This document shows, one piece after another, positions 8,984 to 17,087 of a DNA stretch of 64,000 nt. Numbering within the stretch: position 1 is the first letter of the stretch; each line of letters begins with the position of its first letter. Where the stretch lies: NCBI RefSeq assembly GCF_016811105.1, contig NZ_JAFBGM010000001.1, positions 2,755,621-2,819,620 of the forward strand. Direction: 5' to 3'. The notes under the pieces were generated by a model that had not been told where the DNA came from, made no database searches, and saw only the letters and a program-made list of their open reading frames with translations. The translations under genes were made by a program, and so were the position numbers. Source of the stretch: Aurantibacter crassamenti. Lineage in GTDB: Bacteria > Bacteroidota > Bacteroidia > Flavobacteriales > Flavobacteriaceae.

Positions 8984-10138
8984 TCATTTTGAATGCTTGT
9001 AACATCTTTTAAAATCTTTCAATTTTAAGAAAAAATCTGAATACCATGCCACTCTATTTTTATTTGAATTTATTGCAGAAAGGTAGGCTTGCTTATATTT
9101 CTCAAGTGCCTTGTCAATATTGAAATATTTATCGAAAAAGTCTTTAGACAAAATAGATACTTGATTATAATAGTTTGCATCAAGAATTAGATTTGCAACT
9201 AAATTTATATTCTTTTCTAGGTCATCTTGGCTGGCAATATTTCGCTCAGAAAAATTGGTAGCAAAAAAAGTTTGAAAATTCACTTCATTTACCAAAAGTG
9301 GTAATTTTGAATTAGTGGCAGGTGTTAATATGGGTAGACCTAATGAAGAGGCTTCCATTATACCTCGTCCCGTGGCAATCACCGCATCAGCAAGGTATAA
9401 CATCTTTGATGCTTGTTGGGTGTATTTGTTGTCTGTAATAATAATAATGTCTGACCGATTAGAAATTTGATCCATAAGCTCATTATAGACTTCATAATCC
9501 TGTACTGTGCCAATTATATATAATTTTAGCTGAGCACCAGAGAGTTCTTTTAATGTTTCCAAAAGTAATATTGAATCTGTTATACTTTTAATATAAGCTG
9601 TACCAATTCTTGCAATGCGCATTAAGTTAAAAGAATCAGGTTCTTTTTTATATTCCGAGTTCTTTGTGGTAACTATGGCGGTCGTTCTATTTGGAATGAG
9701 AGAAATATTTGTATCCTTAAATTTTTCCTTATTAACAAACCATTCTCTATTCTCTTTGCTGAACAATACCAAATTATCTACGCGAGGGAAATCTATGGGG
9801 TTAGGGCCTCCACATTTGTTTACAATTAATTTAATATCATTTGAAACGAAAGGTCGCACAATATTATATGAAGTACTATCAAAAAAGTGAAGTATTGCCG
9901 GCTTAAAACTTGTTAAGACCCTTTTTATATCATTATTAAATTTAAGTAAGTTAATACCATTAAAAAAAATGTGCTCTTCAAAATTGGGATTGTTTTCAAT
10001 AACTTCACTTTGTCCAGGGCCTACTGTAATAATGGAAATTTCCAGATTTGTACCAATTATTCTAGAGATGTGATCTAAAGAATGAAAATGCCCGCCTTTT
10101 CCATGGCCCATCACTGAAATTACAAATAGAATTCTCAT
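8984..10138 (-). CDS. Glycosyltransferase, GT4-like
   Basis: A 384-residue GT-B-type glycosyltransferase. The N-terminus RILFVISVMGHGKGGHFHSL carries the glycine-rich acceptor-side loop; the C-terminal donor half contains MRIARIGTAYIKSI and YLADAVIATGRGIMEASSLG followed by LPILTP, equivalent to the E-x7-E region of GT4 enzymes, although only the first glutamate is clear. No signal peptide or transmembrane segment, so probably cytoplasmic and peripheral. Its ATG overlaps the stop of the MurB paralogue by four bases, tying it to the MurA/MurB/Wzx group; it may transfer the sugar that group makes. Donor and acceptor are unknown. Confidence 0.78.
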   Translation of the reverse strand: MRILFVISVMGHGKGGHFHSLDHISRIIGTNLEISIITVGPGQSEVIENNPNFEEHIFFNGINLLKFNNDIKRVLTSFKPAILHFFDSTSYNIVRPFVSNDIKLIVNKCGGPNPIDFPRVDNLVLFSKENREWFVNKEKFKDTNISLIPNRTTAIVTTKNSEYKKEPDSFNLMRIARIGTAYIKSITDSILLLETLKELSGAQLKLYIIGTVQDYEVYNELMDQISNRSDIIIITDNKYTQQASKMLYLADAVIATGRGIMEASSLGLPILTPATNSKLPLLVNEVNFQTFFATNFSERNIASQDDLEKNINLVANLILDANYYNQVSILSKDFFDKYFNIDKALEKYKQAYLSAINSNKNRVAWYSDFFLKLKDFKRCYKHSK

Positions 10139-10992
10139 ATAATTCGTTGTTCAATTTCTAAATCTACACCAAAACTTTCCAGCACTTTTGATTTAACTTC
10201 TTTAATAATCTGTAGTATGTCATTGCCCGTTGCGTTGTCAAAATTCACAATAAAACCACCATGTTTTTCTGATATTTTTGCACCACCAATAGTATACCCC
10301 TTTAATTTAAGTTCATCCATAATTGCACCAACATAATATCCTTTTGGTCTTTTAAAAACACTGCCTGCATTTGGAAATTCTTTTGGTTGTTTGGCCCAGC
10401 GTTGTGACTTTATGGTTTCCATTTTATCTTTAATTGCATCTTTACTCCCAATCAATAGTTGTAGCCAAACTTTTAAAACAACCTTATCAGTATTTCTTTG
10501 AAAAAAACTATTACGGTATTCAAATCCCATTTCCTCTTTCCGAATCTCTTTAACCTTCATATCTACTAGGTCAAGATATCTTACCTTTACAAGTACATCC
10601 TTAATTTCCTCACCACTCGCACCTGCATTCATAACAACTGCTCCGCCTAAGGAACTGGGAATGTCATAAAAAATTTCTACTCCTGTTAAACCATTTTCTA
10701 GAGCTGATTTGCTAATTTCAAGCATGGTTATCCCAGCTTCTGCAACAATATCCCCTGTTTCAGCATTTATCTCTAAATCATCAAAATTACCATTGAAAAT
10801 AAGAAAGTTAGTGTCATAATAATCTTTTGAAAGGATAATATTATGACCGCTGCCTAAAAGAATAAAGGGCTTTTTAGAGCTATAGAATTCGATGACATCT
10901 TCCTCATTTTCTGGAAAATAAGCAGTGCTACACCGAGCTTTTACACGATAAGAATTAAAGTTCGTCAAATCAAAATTAGAATGGACTTTCAT
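10135..10992 (-). CDS. murB: UDP-N-acetylenolpyruvoylglucosamine reductase paralogue (short, type II MurB)
   Basis: A 285-residue FAD enzyme of the MurB family, which reduces UDP-GlcNAc-enolpyruvate to UDP-MurNAc with NADPH. The FAD half carries ILLGSGHNIILS (about 44-55) and DIPSSLGGAVVMNAGASGEE (110-129); Arg160 in FEYRNSFFQ, the proton-donor Ser211 in PNAGSVFKRP and Glu281 in DLEIEQRII correspond to the catalytic Arg, Ser and Glu. It ends right after this block and lacks the extra tyrosine loop of E. coli-type (type I, ~340 residues) MurB, so it belongs to the short type. The position between Wzx and a glycosyltransferase, with a MurA paralogue nearby, argues for a polysaccharide role rather than the housekeeping copy. 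One base separates it from wzx. Confidence 0.88.
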   Translation of the reverse strand: MKVHSNFDLTNFNSYRVKARCSTAYFPENEEDVIEFYSSKKPFILLGSGHNIILSKDYYDTNFLIFNGNFDDLEINAETGDIVAEAGITMLEISKSALENGLTGVEIFYDIPSSLGGAVVMNAGASGEEIKDVLVKVRYLDLVDMKVKEIRKEEMGFEYRNSFFQRNTDKVVLKVWLQLLIGSKDAIKDKMETIKSQRWAKQPKEFPNAGSVFKRPKGYYVGAIMDELKLKGYTIGGAKISEKHGGFIVNFDNATGNDILQIIKEVKSKVLESFGVDLEIEQRII

Positions 10993-10993
10993 A

Positions 10994-12286
10994 TTAATTT
11001 TTAAATTTCCTTAATATTTGAAAAATAGGCTCAAAATCACCTTTCTTATATCGTAGAATAGTTTTTATTGGTATTTGCACTTCTTTACTGTAAAAATGTA
11101 AAAACAATATAGCAGCGATACTATAACTTACAGTCGATGCGAATGAAGCTCCCGCAGCTCCGTACTCTGGTATAAAAATTATATTCAGTATAATATTGAT
11201 TAGCAATGAAGGCAACATGGCTTTCATCGAGATCCATGGTTTGCCCTTACCTGCCAAATCCATGTTCATTACTTTATACACCGTGAGTAATAATACACCT
11301 GGAATAAGTATATTAAGCACATTAATACTTCCACGAAAGGCTTCACCATAAAATTTAATAATAATAAATTCGGAAAAGAGTACTAAGAGAATAGAGCCTA
11401 TTGCAATTACGGGTATAGATATTCGAAGCAATTGTGTTATTTTAAAAGAAAATTCTCGATCCTTTTTTGCCACAGCACTTCTAGCAAAAACTATCGTGCT
11501 AAATAACATCGGGATTTGCCATAAATATTGCGTAATGTTTGAACCCTTTGTGTAAATACCAGTTTCAAACGGCACACTTAGGTAATCTAATAATACAACA
11601 TCGAGTTTGTAGTTTAAATTTATCACCAATAATGAAATGGCATATACCATACCAAGGCTTAGCATGCTTTTAATTATTTTCCAATCAAAACTTAAACTAA
11701 ATGACTTAATAAATTTATTTTTAAAAAGTAATATTACAGATATAAACATAGGGCCACCAATCATTGCCGTCATATAACCGGGAATATCAAAGGAAAACCA
11801 AACAACAAAAATTAAGGTTAAGCTTAGCAAAATTAATGTGGGTATCCAGTTTATTTTATTGAAAATACTTATTTGATTTTTGCCCAAGAAAATCCCTGAA
11901 TTATAGGTGTTAAACAATGAAAATGGTATTGGTACTAACGCCAGTATTACCAACAATAAATTTTCACCAGAATGACTTAAATACCGCATTAATAAGAAGC
12001 ATACTATAAGACTAACTATAGAAGTCAAAAACCAAATTTGAGAAATAGCCGTTTTAATTTGAGATTCTGTAAATAGATTCTTTCCTAAAAAGTATGCTGT
12101 TGACTGTCTAATTCCTAATGAACCAATACTCATAAAAAGACCAGGGTACACAAGTAATGAAGCTATGATTCCATTTTTTTCAGGACCTAAATATCTTGCA
12201 GTAATTACAGAAGTTGCAAAGCCAAATGCGATTATCAAAATTTTAGATAATCCCATGCTTTTAATATCATTTAAAAATGAAGCCAT
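10994..12286 (-). CDS. wzx: Wzx-type polysaccharide flippase (MATE/MOP superfamily)
   Basis: A 430-residue polytopic inner-membrane protein with about twelve hydrophobic segments. The N-terminus (MGLSKILIIAFGFATSVITA then RYLGPEKNGIIA) is the usual opening of the PST/Wzx family; LGIRQSTAYFLG and GAAGASFASTVSYSIAAILF are further family blocks. Wzx proteins flip undecaprenyl-diphosphate-linked repeat units to the periplasmic face for polymerisation by Wzy. It lies between the MurA and MurB paralogues (38 bases after the former, one base before the latter), so all three are almost certainly co-transcribed. It is the only flippase candidate in the window. Confidence 0.9.
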   Translation of the reverse strand: MASFLNDIKSMGLSKILIIAFGFATSVITARYLGPEKNGIIASLLVYPGLFMSIGSLGIRQSTAYFLGKNLFTESQIKTAISQIWFLTSIVSLIVCFLLMRYLSHSGENLLLVILALVPIPFSLFNTYNSGIFLGKNQISIFNKINWIPTLILLSLTLIFVVWFSFDIPGYMTAMIGGPMFISVILLFKNKFIKSFSLSFDWKIIKSMLSLGMVYAISLLVINLNYKLDVVLLDYLSVPFETGIYTKGSNITQYLWQIPMLFSTIVFARSAVAKKDREFSFKITQLLRISIPVIAIGSILLVLFSEFIIIKFYGEAFRGSINVLNILIPGVLLLTVYKVMNMDLAGKGKPWISMKAMLPSLLINIILNIIFIPEYGAAGASFASTVSYSIAAILFLHFYSKEVQIPIKTILRYKKGDFEPIFQILRKFKN

Positions 12287-12324
12287 AGAAATAAAAATAT
12301 ACTATATAACAACAGTGTTATAAT

Positions 12325-13569
12325 TTACAATGACACCCCTAAGCACTTTAGCTTTTCGAACAAATATTCATATCCGCGGTGAATTTGCCATGAGTTCTCT
12401 ATCACAGTATCACCTTCAGCCGTAAGCCCTGCTAGCAATAAAGCAATACCAGCCCTTAAATCTAATGCATTCACTGTTGCGCCTTTTAGCGAATTACCAC
12501 CATTAATAACGAGCATATCACCATCAACACGATAGTCCATTCCCATTTTTGAAAGTTCCTGTGCATACCCATATCGCCCCGGGAAACGTAAGTCCACTAT
12601 TTTTGAAATACCATTTGACATGGCGCCATAGACTGCAAACAAGGGTTGCATGTCAGAATTGATGCCGGGATAAGGGCCGGTGCTTATCTCAATCGGGTAA
12701 GCCTCGCCACCTTTTACAATTAAACTAGTCTCACCCCTATAATATTTCATACCGCTTTCTCTTAAATATACAAGCGGTACTTCTAAGTGTTCAAATGGAA
12801 AATTTTCAATTTCTACTTCACCTTTGGTAATTACCGCACCTATTGCCCATGTTAGAGCTTCCATATTATCAGGTATAACGCTGTGTTTCACGCCTTGTAA
12901 TGTTTGAACACCTTCAACAACAATACATTTCTGTCCGTAAACTTTAATATTTGCCCCCATTTTATTGAGCATATCAATAAGGTCCATTATTTCAGGTCGA
13001 ATATGTGGGTTCCAAATTGTTGATTCTCCTTCAGCCAAAGAGGCACAAATTATTGAATTTTCGGTAGCACCAGTTGAACGCATTGGCAAATGTATTTCGT
13101 TACCAATAAGTCTATCTTTTACCTCAGCACATAGATAATCTCCTTCTTCCCATACTCGTGCCCCTAAATTTTCAAGCAACATCACGTGTAAATCATACTT
13201 ACGTTCACCAAGCTTACAACCTCCAGGTAATGGTACTCTCCCTCTTCCAAAACGTGCAGTAAGTGCTCCTAAAATTAATAGTGTATTACGTATTGATCTA
13301 CCATCCCATTCTAGGGCAGTAACTCCTGACTCTGTTTCAGTAATGTATACATTATCACCTTCAGAAGTATATGCTTTTCCAAGAACATTTAACATTTCTA
13401 GATGTACCTGTACATCTAACAAACCATTTGGGAAATTATTTAGTTCTACGGTTTCGTTGGTCAATAAGGAAGCTGCTAATAATCGCAATGAACTATTTTT
13501 AGCACCGCTAACCTTTACGGTACCTTTCAGCGTACCTTTTTTAATGGTAATTGTTTTATTCTGATTCAT
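12325..13569 (-). CDS. murA: UDP-N-acetylglucosamine 1-carboxyvinyltransferase paralogue (MurA)
   Basis: A 414-residue EPSP-synthase-fold enzyme transferring enolpyruvate from phosphoenolpyruvate to the 3-hydroxyl of UDP-GlcNAc. Lys24-Asn25 in VSGAKNSSLRLLAASLL, Cys118 in VPLPGGCKLGERKYDLHV, the Asp of INSDMQPLFAVYGAMS and the Arg of LDLRAGIALLLAGL match the catalytic Lys22, Cys115, Asp305 and Arg397 of E. coli MurA, so it looks active and has the fosfomycin-sensitive cysteine. The family tail appears as IHRGYEYLFEKL rather than the usual I-D-R-G-Y. Its place in a Wzx/Wzy locus with a MurB paralogue suggests a dedicated copy making UDP-MurNAc or a related lactyl sugar for the exopolysaccharide. 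The housekeeping copy should lie elsewhere; that cannot be checked here. Confidence 0.92.
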   Translation of the reverse strand: MNQNKTITIKKGTLKGTVKVSGAKNSSLRLLAASLLTNETVELNNFPNGLLDVQVHLEMLNVLGKAYTSEGDNVYITETESGVTALEWDGRSIRNTLLILGALTARFGRGRVPLPGGCKLGERKYDLHVMLLENLGARVWEEGDYLCAEVKDRLIGNEIHLPMRSTGATENSIICASLAEGESTIWNPHIRPEIMDLIDMLNKMGANIKVYGQKCIVVEGVQTLQGVKHSVIPDNMEALTWAIGAVITKGEVEIENFPFEHLEVPLVYLRESGMKYYRGETSLIVKGGEAYPIEISTGPYPGINSDMQPLFAVYGAMSNGISKIVDLRFPGRYGYAQELSKMGMDYRVDGDMLVINGGNSLKGATVNALDLRAGIALLLAGLTAEGDTVIENSWQIHRGYEYLFEKLKCLGVSL

Positions 13570-13763
13570 TATTATAATTAAAGTTGTTCTTTTCTAATAG
13601 ACTTTTTTATTGGTCGTAGTTGTATAAGTCAAACGGCAAAGCTCGGTAATTATTCTAATCTAGAGTTCATTGCGCTTTAAAAATCGACAAAATTTCAATT
13701 ATTACTTTAAAAGCTCCTAAATACTAAAATTCCAAATTTTAGATTAATGATTTGTGTGTGATA

Positions 13764-14888
13764 TTATTCCATAGTCGTAATAAAATCTAATATATCTTTT
13801 GCTCTTTTAGTAATATCAAATTTTTTAGAGTTTTCTAGCGCATATCTAGACATTTCTTCTGTTTTTTCAGGGTTACTAAGTATCGCTGATATTGCAATAT
13901 TAATAGCTTCTTCATTTAGTGGGTCAACAAGTATTGAAAAAGAGTCATTACATTGTACTCTAATTTCAGGCAAATCCGAAGATACAATTGGAAGTCCACA
14001 GGCCATTGCTTCTACGATAGCATTAGAAGACCCTTCATGATGCGTAGGAAGCACAAACACATCAGCAGCTGAAAGTAGTTCGGGAACTACATTTGAGGCT
14101 ACCTTATTTTTAAATACAATTTTTTCACTTTCGAGCTGTTGTTCACCGCTGCCAACTAAAATTAAACCTAAATTTTTAATATTTTCTGCTGCTGCTAGTA
14201 GTTTTAATGGACCTTTAGTTTCTACAAAACGTCCTACAAAAATGGCAAGTCGCTTATCTAGCGGTAAACCATGCTTTTTACGCATTTCAATTTTATCTTG
14301 TTTAAAAAACAAATTAAAGTCTACGCCATTAGGCTTCATACTTATTTTGTTTTCGTCAACACCAAGTGAAACTAATTTGTCAACTATCTGTGGAGAAACT
14401 GCTATGAATCCGGTTACTCTTGAAAGCATTTTAGCATAATAGTTCGTACTGTAATAAGCCCTTCTAACATCAATATTATTATATTCACCAACAGCTGCAA
14501 AAACTGGTTTGCCGTATGTGGAAGTTGCTTGTAGGGCTATAAATGTATTAGACAAAAAATGAGCATATACTATATCAAACTCAATTTTATATTCCTTTAT
14601 TGTTCGTTCCACTGCCCAAACTTGGCCTTGCTCACCTATTCTGTAGGTGTTGAAACCGAAAATGTTTTTGGCAGAAGCAGATAGATATTTTGGGCGATAC
14701 ACGGTAGCTAATTCGTTGCCATATGATTTTTTAGTATTCTTTTTGGGGTTAAAGGAAATCCCTTCAGGTGAAATTACGGATACCTGATGTCCTAACTTTA
14801 CGAATTGTTGAATCAATTTATAAACAAAAACACCTCTTGAAGGCATTGATTCGGACGGATAATTATTTGATATTACTAATATATTCAT
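13764..14888 (-). CDS. Glycosyltransferase family 4
   Basis: A 374-residue GT-B glycosyltransferase of family GT4. The start NILVISNNYPSESMPSRGVF is the acceptor-domain loop; the donor domain has AIFVGRFVETKGPLKLL, then VFVLPTHHEGSSNAIVEAMA and CGLPIVSSDLPEI, containing the two glutamates of the E-x7-E motif (HHEGSSNAIVE). It is retaining and probably cytoplasmic. It starts five bases after the end of wzy, so both are co-translated or nearly so; a 194-base gap then separates it from murA. Sugar specificity cannot be read from the sequence. Confidence 0.9.
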   Translation of the reverse strand: MNILVISNNYPSESMPSRGVFVYKLIQQFVKLGHQVSVISPEGISFNPKKNTKKSYGNELATVYRPKYLSASAKNIFGFNTYRIGEQGQVWAVERTIKEYKIEFDIVYAHFLSNTFIALQATSTYGKPVFAAVGEYNNIDVRRAYYSTNYYAKMLSRVTGFIAVSPQIVDKLVSLGVDENKISMKPNGVDFNLFFKQDKIEMRKKHGLPLDKRLAIFVGRFVETKGPLKLLAAAENIKNLGLILVGSGEQQLESEKIVFKNKVASNVVPELLSAADVFVLPTHHEGSSNAIVEAMACGLPIVSSDLPEIRVQCNDSFSILVDPLNEEAINIAISAILSNPEKTEEMSRYALENSKKFDITKRAKDILDFITTME

Positions 14889-14893
14889 ACCAG

Positions 14894-16066
14894 TTATTGT
14901 GTTTTTTTAGGATTAACTAGAAAAGTGGATCCGATTAAAATGGCAAAGAAAAACCAAAAATGAATACTTGTAATTCCACCACCAGCCTTCGCCATATTAA
15001 AAAGGATAACTACGAAAATCACTAAAAAAACGACGTTTCCATTTATTCTGAAATTTAATAGTAAATTCTTACCTAGACGAAAAAGAAAAATACCGAAGAA
15101 AGTAAGTCCTACAATTCCGGCCACCATTAAAATATATAAAAAGGTATTGTGTGGATCCATACGCCGACCAGAGTACTTGTACATTTCGGGTAGCGCACCG
15201 GGCAGACCAACACCCATGATTAAATTATTTTCTATAACCTTGGTTGCGCCTATCCATAATGCATTTCTTCCCGTATCTCCAGTTTCAATGGAATTCATTA
15301 TTCGGTTTGCAAATGTAGTATTTGACCCAATAATAAAATTGAAAAGTAGTATAGAGAAAGCTAGGCCTATAATAGCAAACAGCCCCTTTTTTACAATACT
15401 TAGTTTCGTGTAAAAAACCAAAACCGCAAGACCAAGAAATACAGAAAGTAAAGCCCCCCTAGAGGCAGATAAAATTATCAAGTTTAATGACGAAAAAAGC
15501 ACTAGAAAACCAAGTATCAGTTTCGCTTTGTTAAGTTTAGCATTAAACATTCGAGCTATTGAAATCAAAAAGGCAATTACTGCTTTTACTCCAATAGCAT
15601 TTGGGTTTTCACCAAATAAAAGCAATCTACCACCTTCATATGTGGTGCCAATACCAAGAAGAACTAAAATGTACATTAGGGTAACACTAACTAAATAAGC
15701 ATCTAAGACTTGTAGTACCAGTTTGTTTTCATTGTACAAATGATTTACAATTAATAACATTAAAATTATTAAAGTTACAAGTCTCTGATTGTATAAATCA
15801 CTAAAGCTTTTAGCATACTCACTATGCATTGCGGTTGATAAAAAGCATGTTAACAAAAATAATACTAATGGAATTAAGTATGCTTTAAAAGCATTAGTCG
15901 TGAAATTTTTCTTTAACAACGGAATCCATGAAAAAATATATAAAATACTGGCCATATAAGTAACGGAAATAATACCAGCGGTACCTAAGGGGTCCCATTG
16001 CTCATAGGTAACCGAAAATATCAGTAAAAAAAGGCAGTACTTATTTAGATTCTTTAAGAATTTCAT
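14894..16066 (-). CDS. wzy: O-antigen ligase/Wzy-type polymerase
   Basis: About 390 residues with ten or more hydrophobic segments and the family signature DPHNTFLYILMVAGIVGL near residue 300, in the large periplasmic-loop region of the Wzy_C/WaaL superfamily; GRLLLFGENPNAIG and LSASRGALLSVFLG are also typical. With wzx present, the role is polymerisation of lipid-linked repeat units, although WaaL-type ligases share the fold. The longest open frame begins with TTG at 16075; I prefer the ATG three codons later. The start lies inside the 3' end of the upstream ATP-grasp gene (26-base overlap), suggesting translational coupling. Confidence 0.87.
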   Translation of the reverse strand: MKFLKNLNKYCLFLLIFSVTYEQWDPLGTAGIISVTYMASILYIFSWIPLLKKNFTTNAFKAYLIPLVLFLLTCFLSTAMHSEYAKSFSDLYNQRLVTLIILMLLIVNHLYNENKLVLQVLDAYLVSVTLMYILVLLGIGTTYEGGRLLLFGENPNAIGVKAVIAFLISIARMFNAKLNKAKLILGFLVLFSSLNLIILSASRGALLSVFLGLAVLVFYTKLSIVKKGLFAIIGLAFSILLFNFIIGSNTTFANRIMNSIETGDTGRNALWIGATKVIENNLIMGVGLPGALPEMYKYSGRRMDPHNTFLYILMVAGIVGLTFFGIFLFRLGKNLLLNFRINGNVVFLVIFVVILFNMAKAGGGITSIHFWFFFAILIGSTFLVNPKKTQ

Positions 16067-17087
16067 TCTTTTCAATTTTTCCTAAAATATCATCTATCAT
16101 CCATTCTTCAAAAAGAACATTTTCTTCGTGCCAGTTCAAATCTGCATCCCAATATCCAGGATGATGATTTCTATTGGGCCCGGGGTTAAATGCAAAAGAT
16201 AATTCAACAATTCTCGGTTTACCTTTAGAATCGTAGATGAAATCGTATGCAGAAGATTGTAAACCTAATTTGTCACTAACATCTAACGCAATTTTAATAC
16301 AATTAACATCTACTTCATTCTTATCAAAATTTGCATTACCACTTCCAGATGCCCTAAAATCATCTTTTCTAACCATTCTTTTATGGGCAAATGCTCTCTG
16401 GCCCACTACAATTACTCTGAGGTCAAAGGTATTGCCAGGCATAAATTCTTGAAAATAAATATATCCTTTTTCATTGGTTGACATATTTTTAAAAGGTGTT
16501 CCGATAATTAATCTGACCACACCTTTAAGAACTCCTAAGAAGGACTCTTTACCAAGCTTATATTTTCTATACCTTTCCTTTAATATTGTTGACATATCAA
16601 GAGATGGAAATCCTTTTCCGAATGCCTTTCTGGTCAATTTTTTAGCATGTTCTTTACTCTTAGCTAATTGAACATTCTTAGATCCTGACCCCTTTCTTAA
16701 TTTAAAAACTTTAGGGAAAGTAGTTTCTTCAATCCAGGCATAGGCACTTTTTTTATCATAGAAAACAAAGGTGTCTACTATAGGTGCGTTAATCGATTCC
16801 AAAAGATATTTTTGAGCTACTTTGTCATCATAGTGCCATGAAGTACGGTCATTAGGAAACACGCTAATATTTCGGTTCTCTAGAGCCTTAATAAGATATT
16901 TCGCAAAAATTTGATCCTTATAGTTGAAATGATTAACGTGCCATAACAAGCCTTTACAATCTTCTAATTGCTCTAAAATATCATTATCATAGCAGGATAC
17001 TAGTTTATATGGTATACTTTTTTCTATGCAGTATTCTTTCCAGCGAATACAATAATTATTTCCAGTTTCATAATGTATGGCAATCAT
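16041..17087 (-). CDS. RimK-like ATP-grasp ligase
   Basis: A 348-residue cytoplasmic ATP-grasp protein of the RimK-like branch. Blocks in order: VFPNDRTSWHYDDKVAQKYL (about 96-115), the ATP lysine strand FPKVFKLRKGSGSKNVQLAK, FQEFMPGNTFDLRVIVVGQR (about 212-231), and YDFIYDSKGKPRIVELSFAF. In canonical enzymes the last metal-binding motif reads E-x-N; here the aligned residues look like E-L-S, so the second ligand may be changed. Such enzymes attach amino acids, often glutamate, to a carboxylate. The gene overlaps capA by 4 bases and wzy by 26, so it belongs to the polymer assembly unit; ligation of an amino acid to a uronic acid or lactyl group is a reasonable guess only. Confidence 0.75.
   Translation of the reverse strand: MIAIHYETGNNYCIRWKEYCIEKSIPYKLVSCYDNDILEQLEDCKGLLWHVNHFNYKDQIFAKYLIKALENRNISVFPNDRTSWHYDDKVAQKYLLESINAPIVDTFVFYDKKSAYAWIEETTFPKVFKLRKGSGSKNVQLAKSKEHAKKLTRKAFGKGFPSLDMSTILKERYRKYKLGKESFLGVLKGVVRLIIGTPFKNMSTNEKGYIYFQEFMPGNTFDLRVIVVGQRAFAHKRMVRKDDFRASGSGNANFDKNEVDVNCIKIALDVSDKLGLQSSAYDFIYDSKGKPRIVELSFAFNPGPNRNHHPGYWDADLNWHEENVLFEEWMIDDILGKIEKNEILKESK

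Noticed and set aside
10135..13569. MurA/MurB as the ordinary peptidoglycan genes
   Set aside because: Not excluded, but the placement around Wzx in a glycosyltransferase operon, away from a division/cell-wall cluster, makes it the less likely reading.
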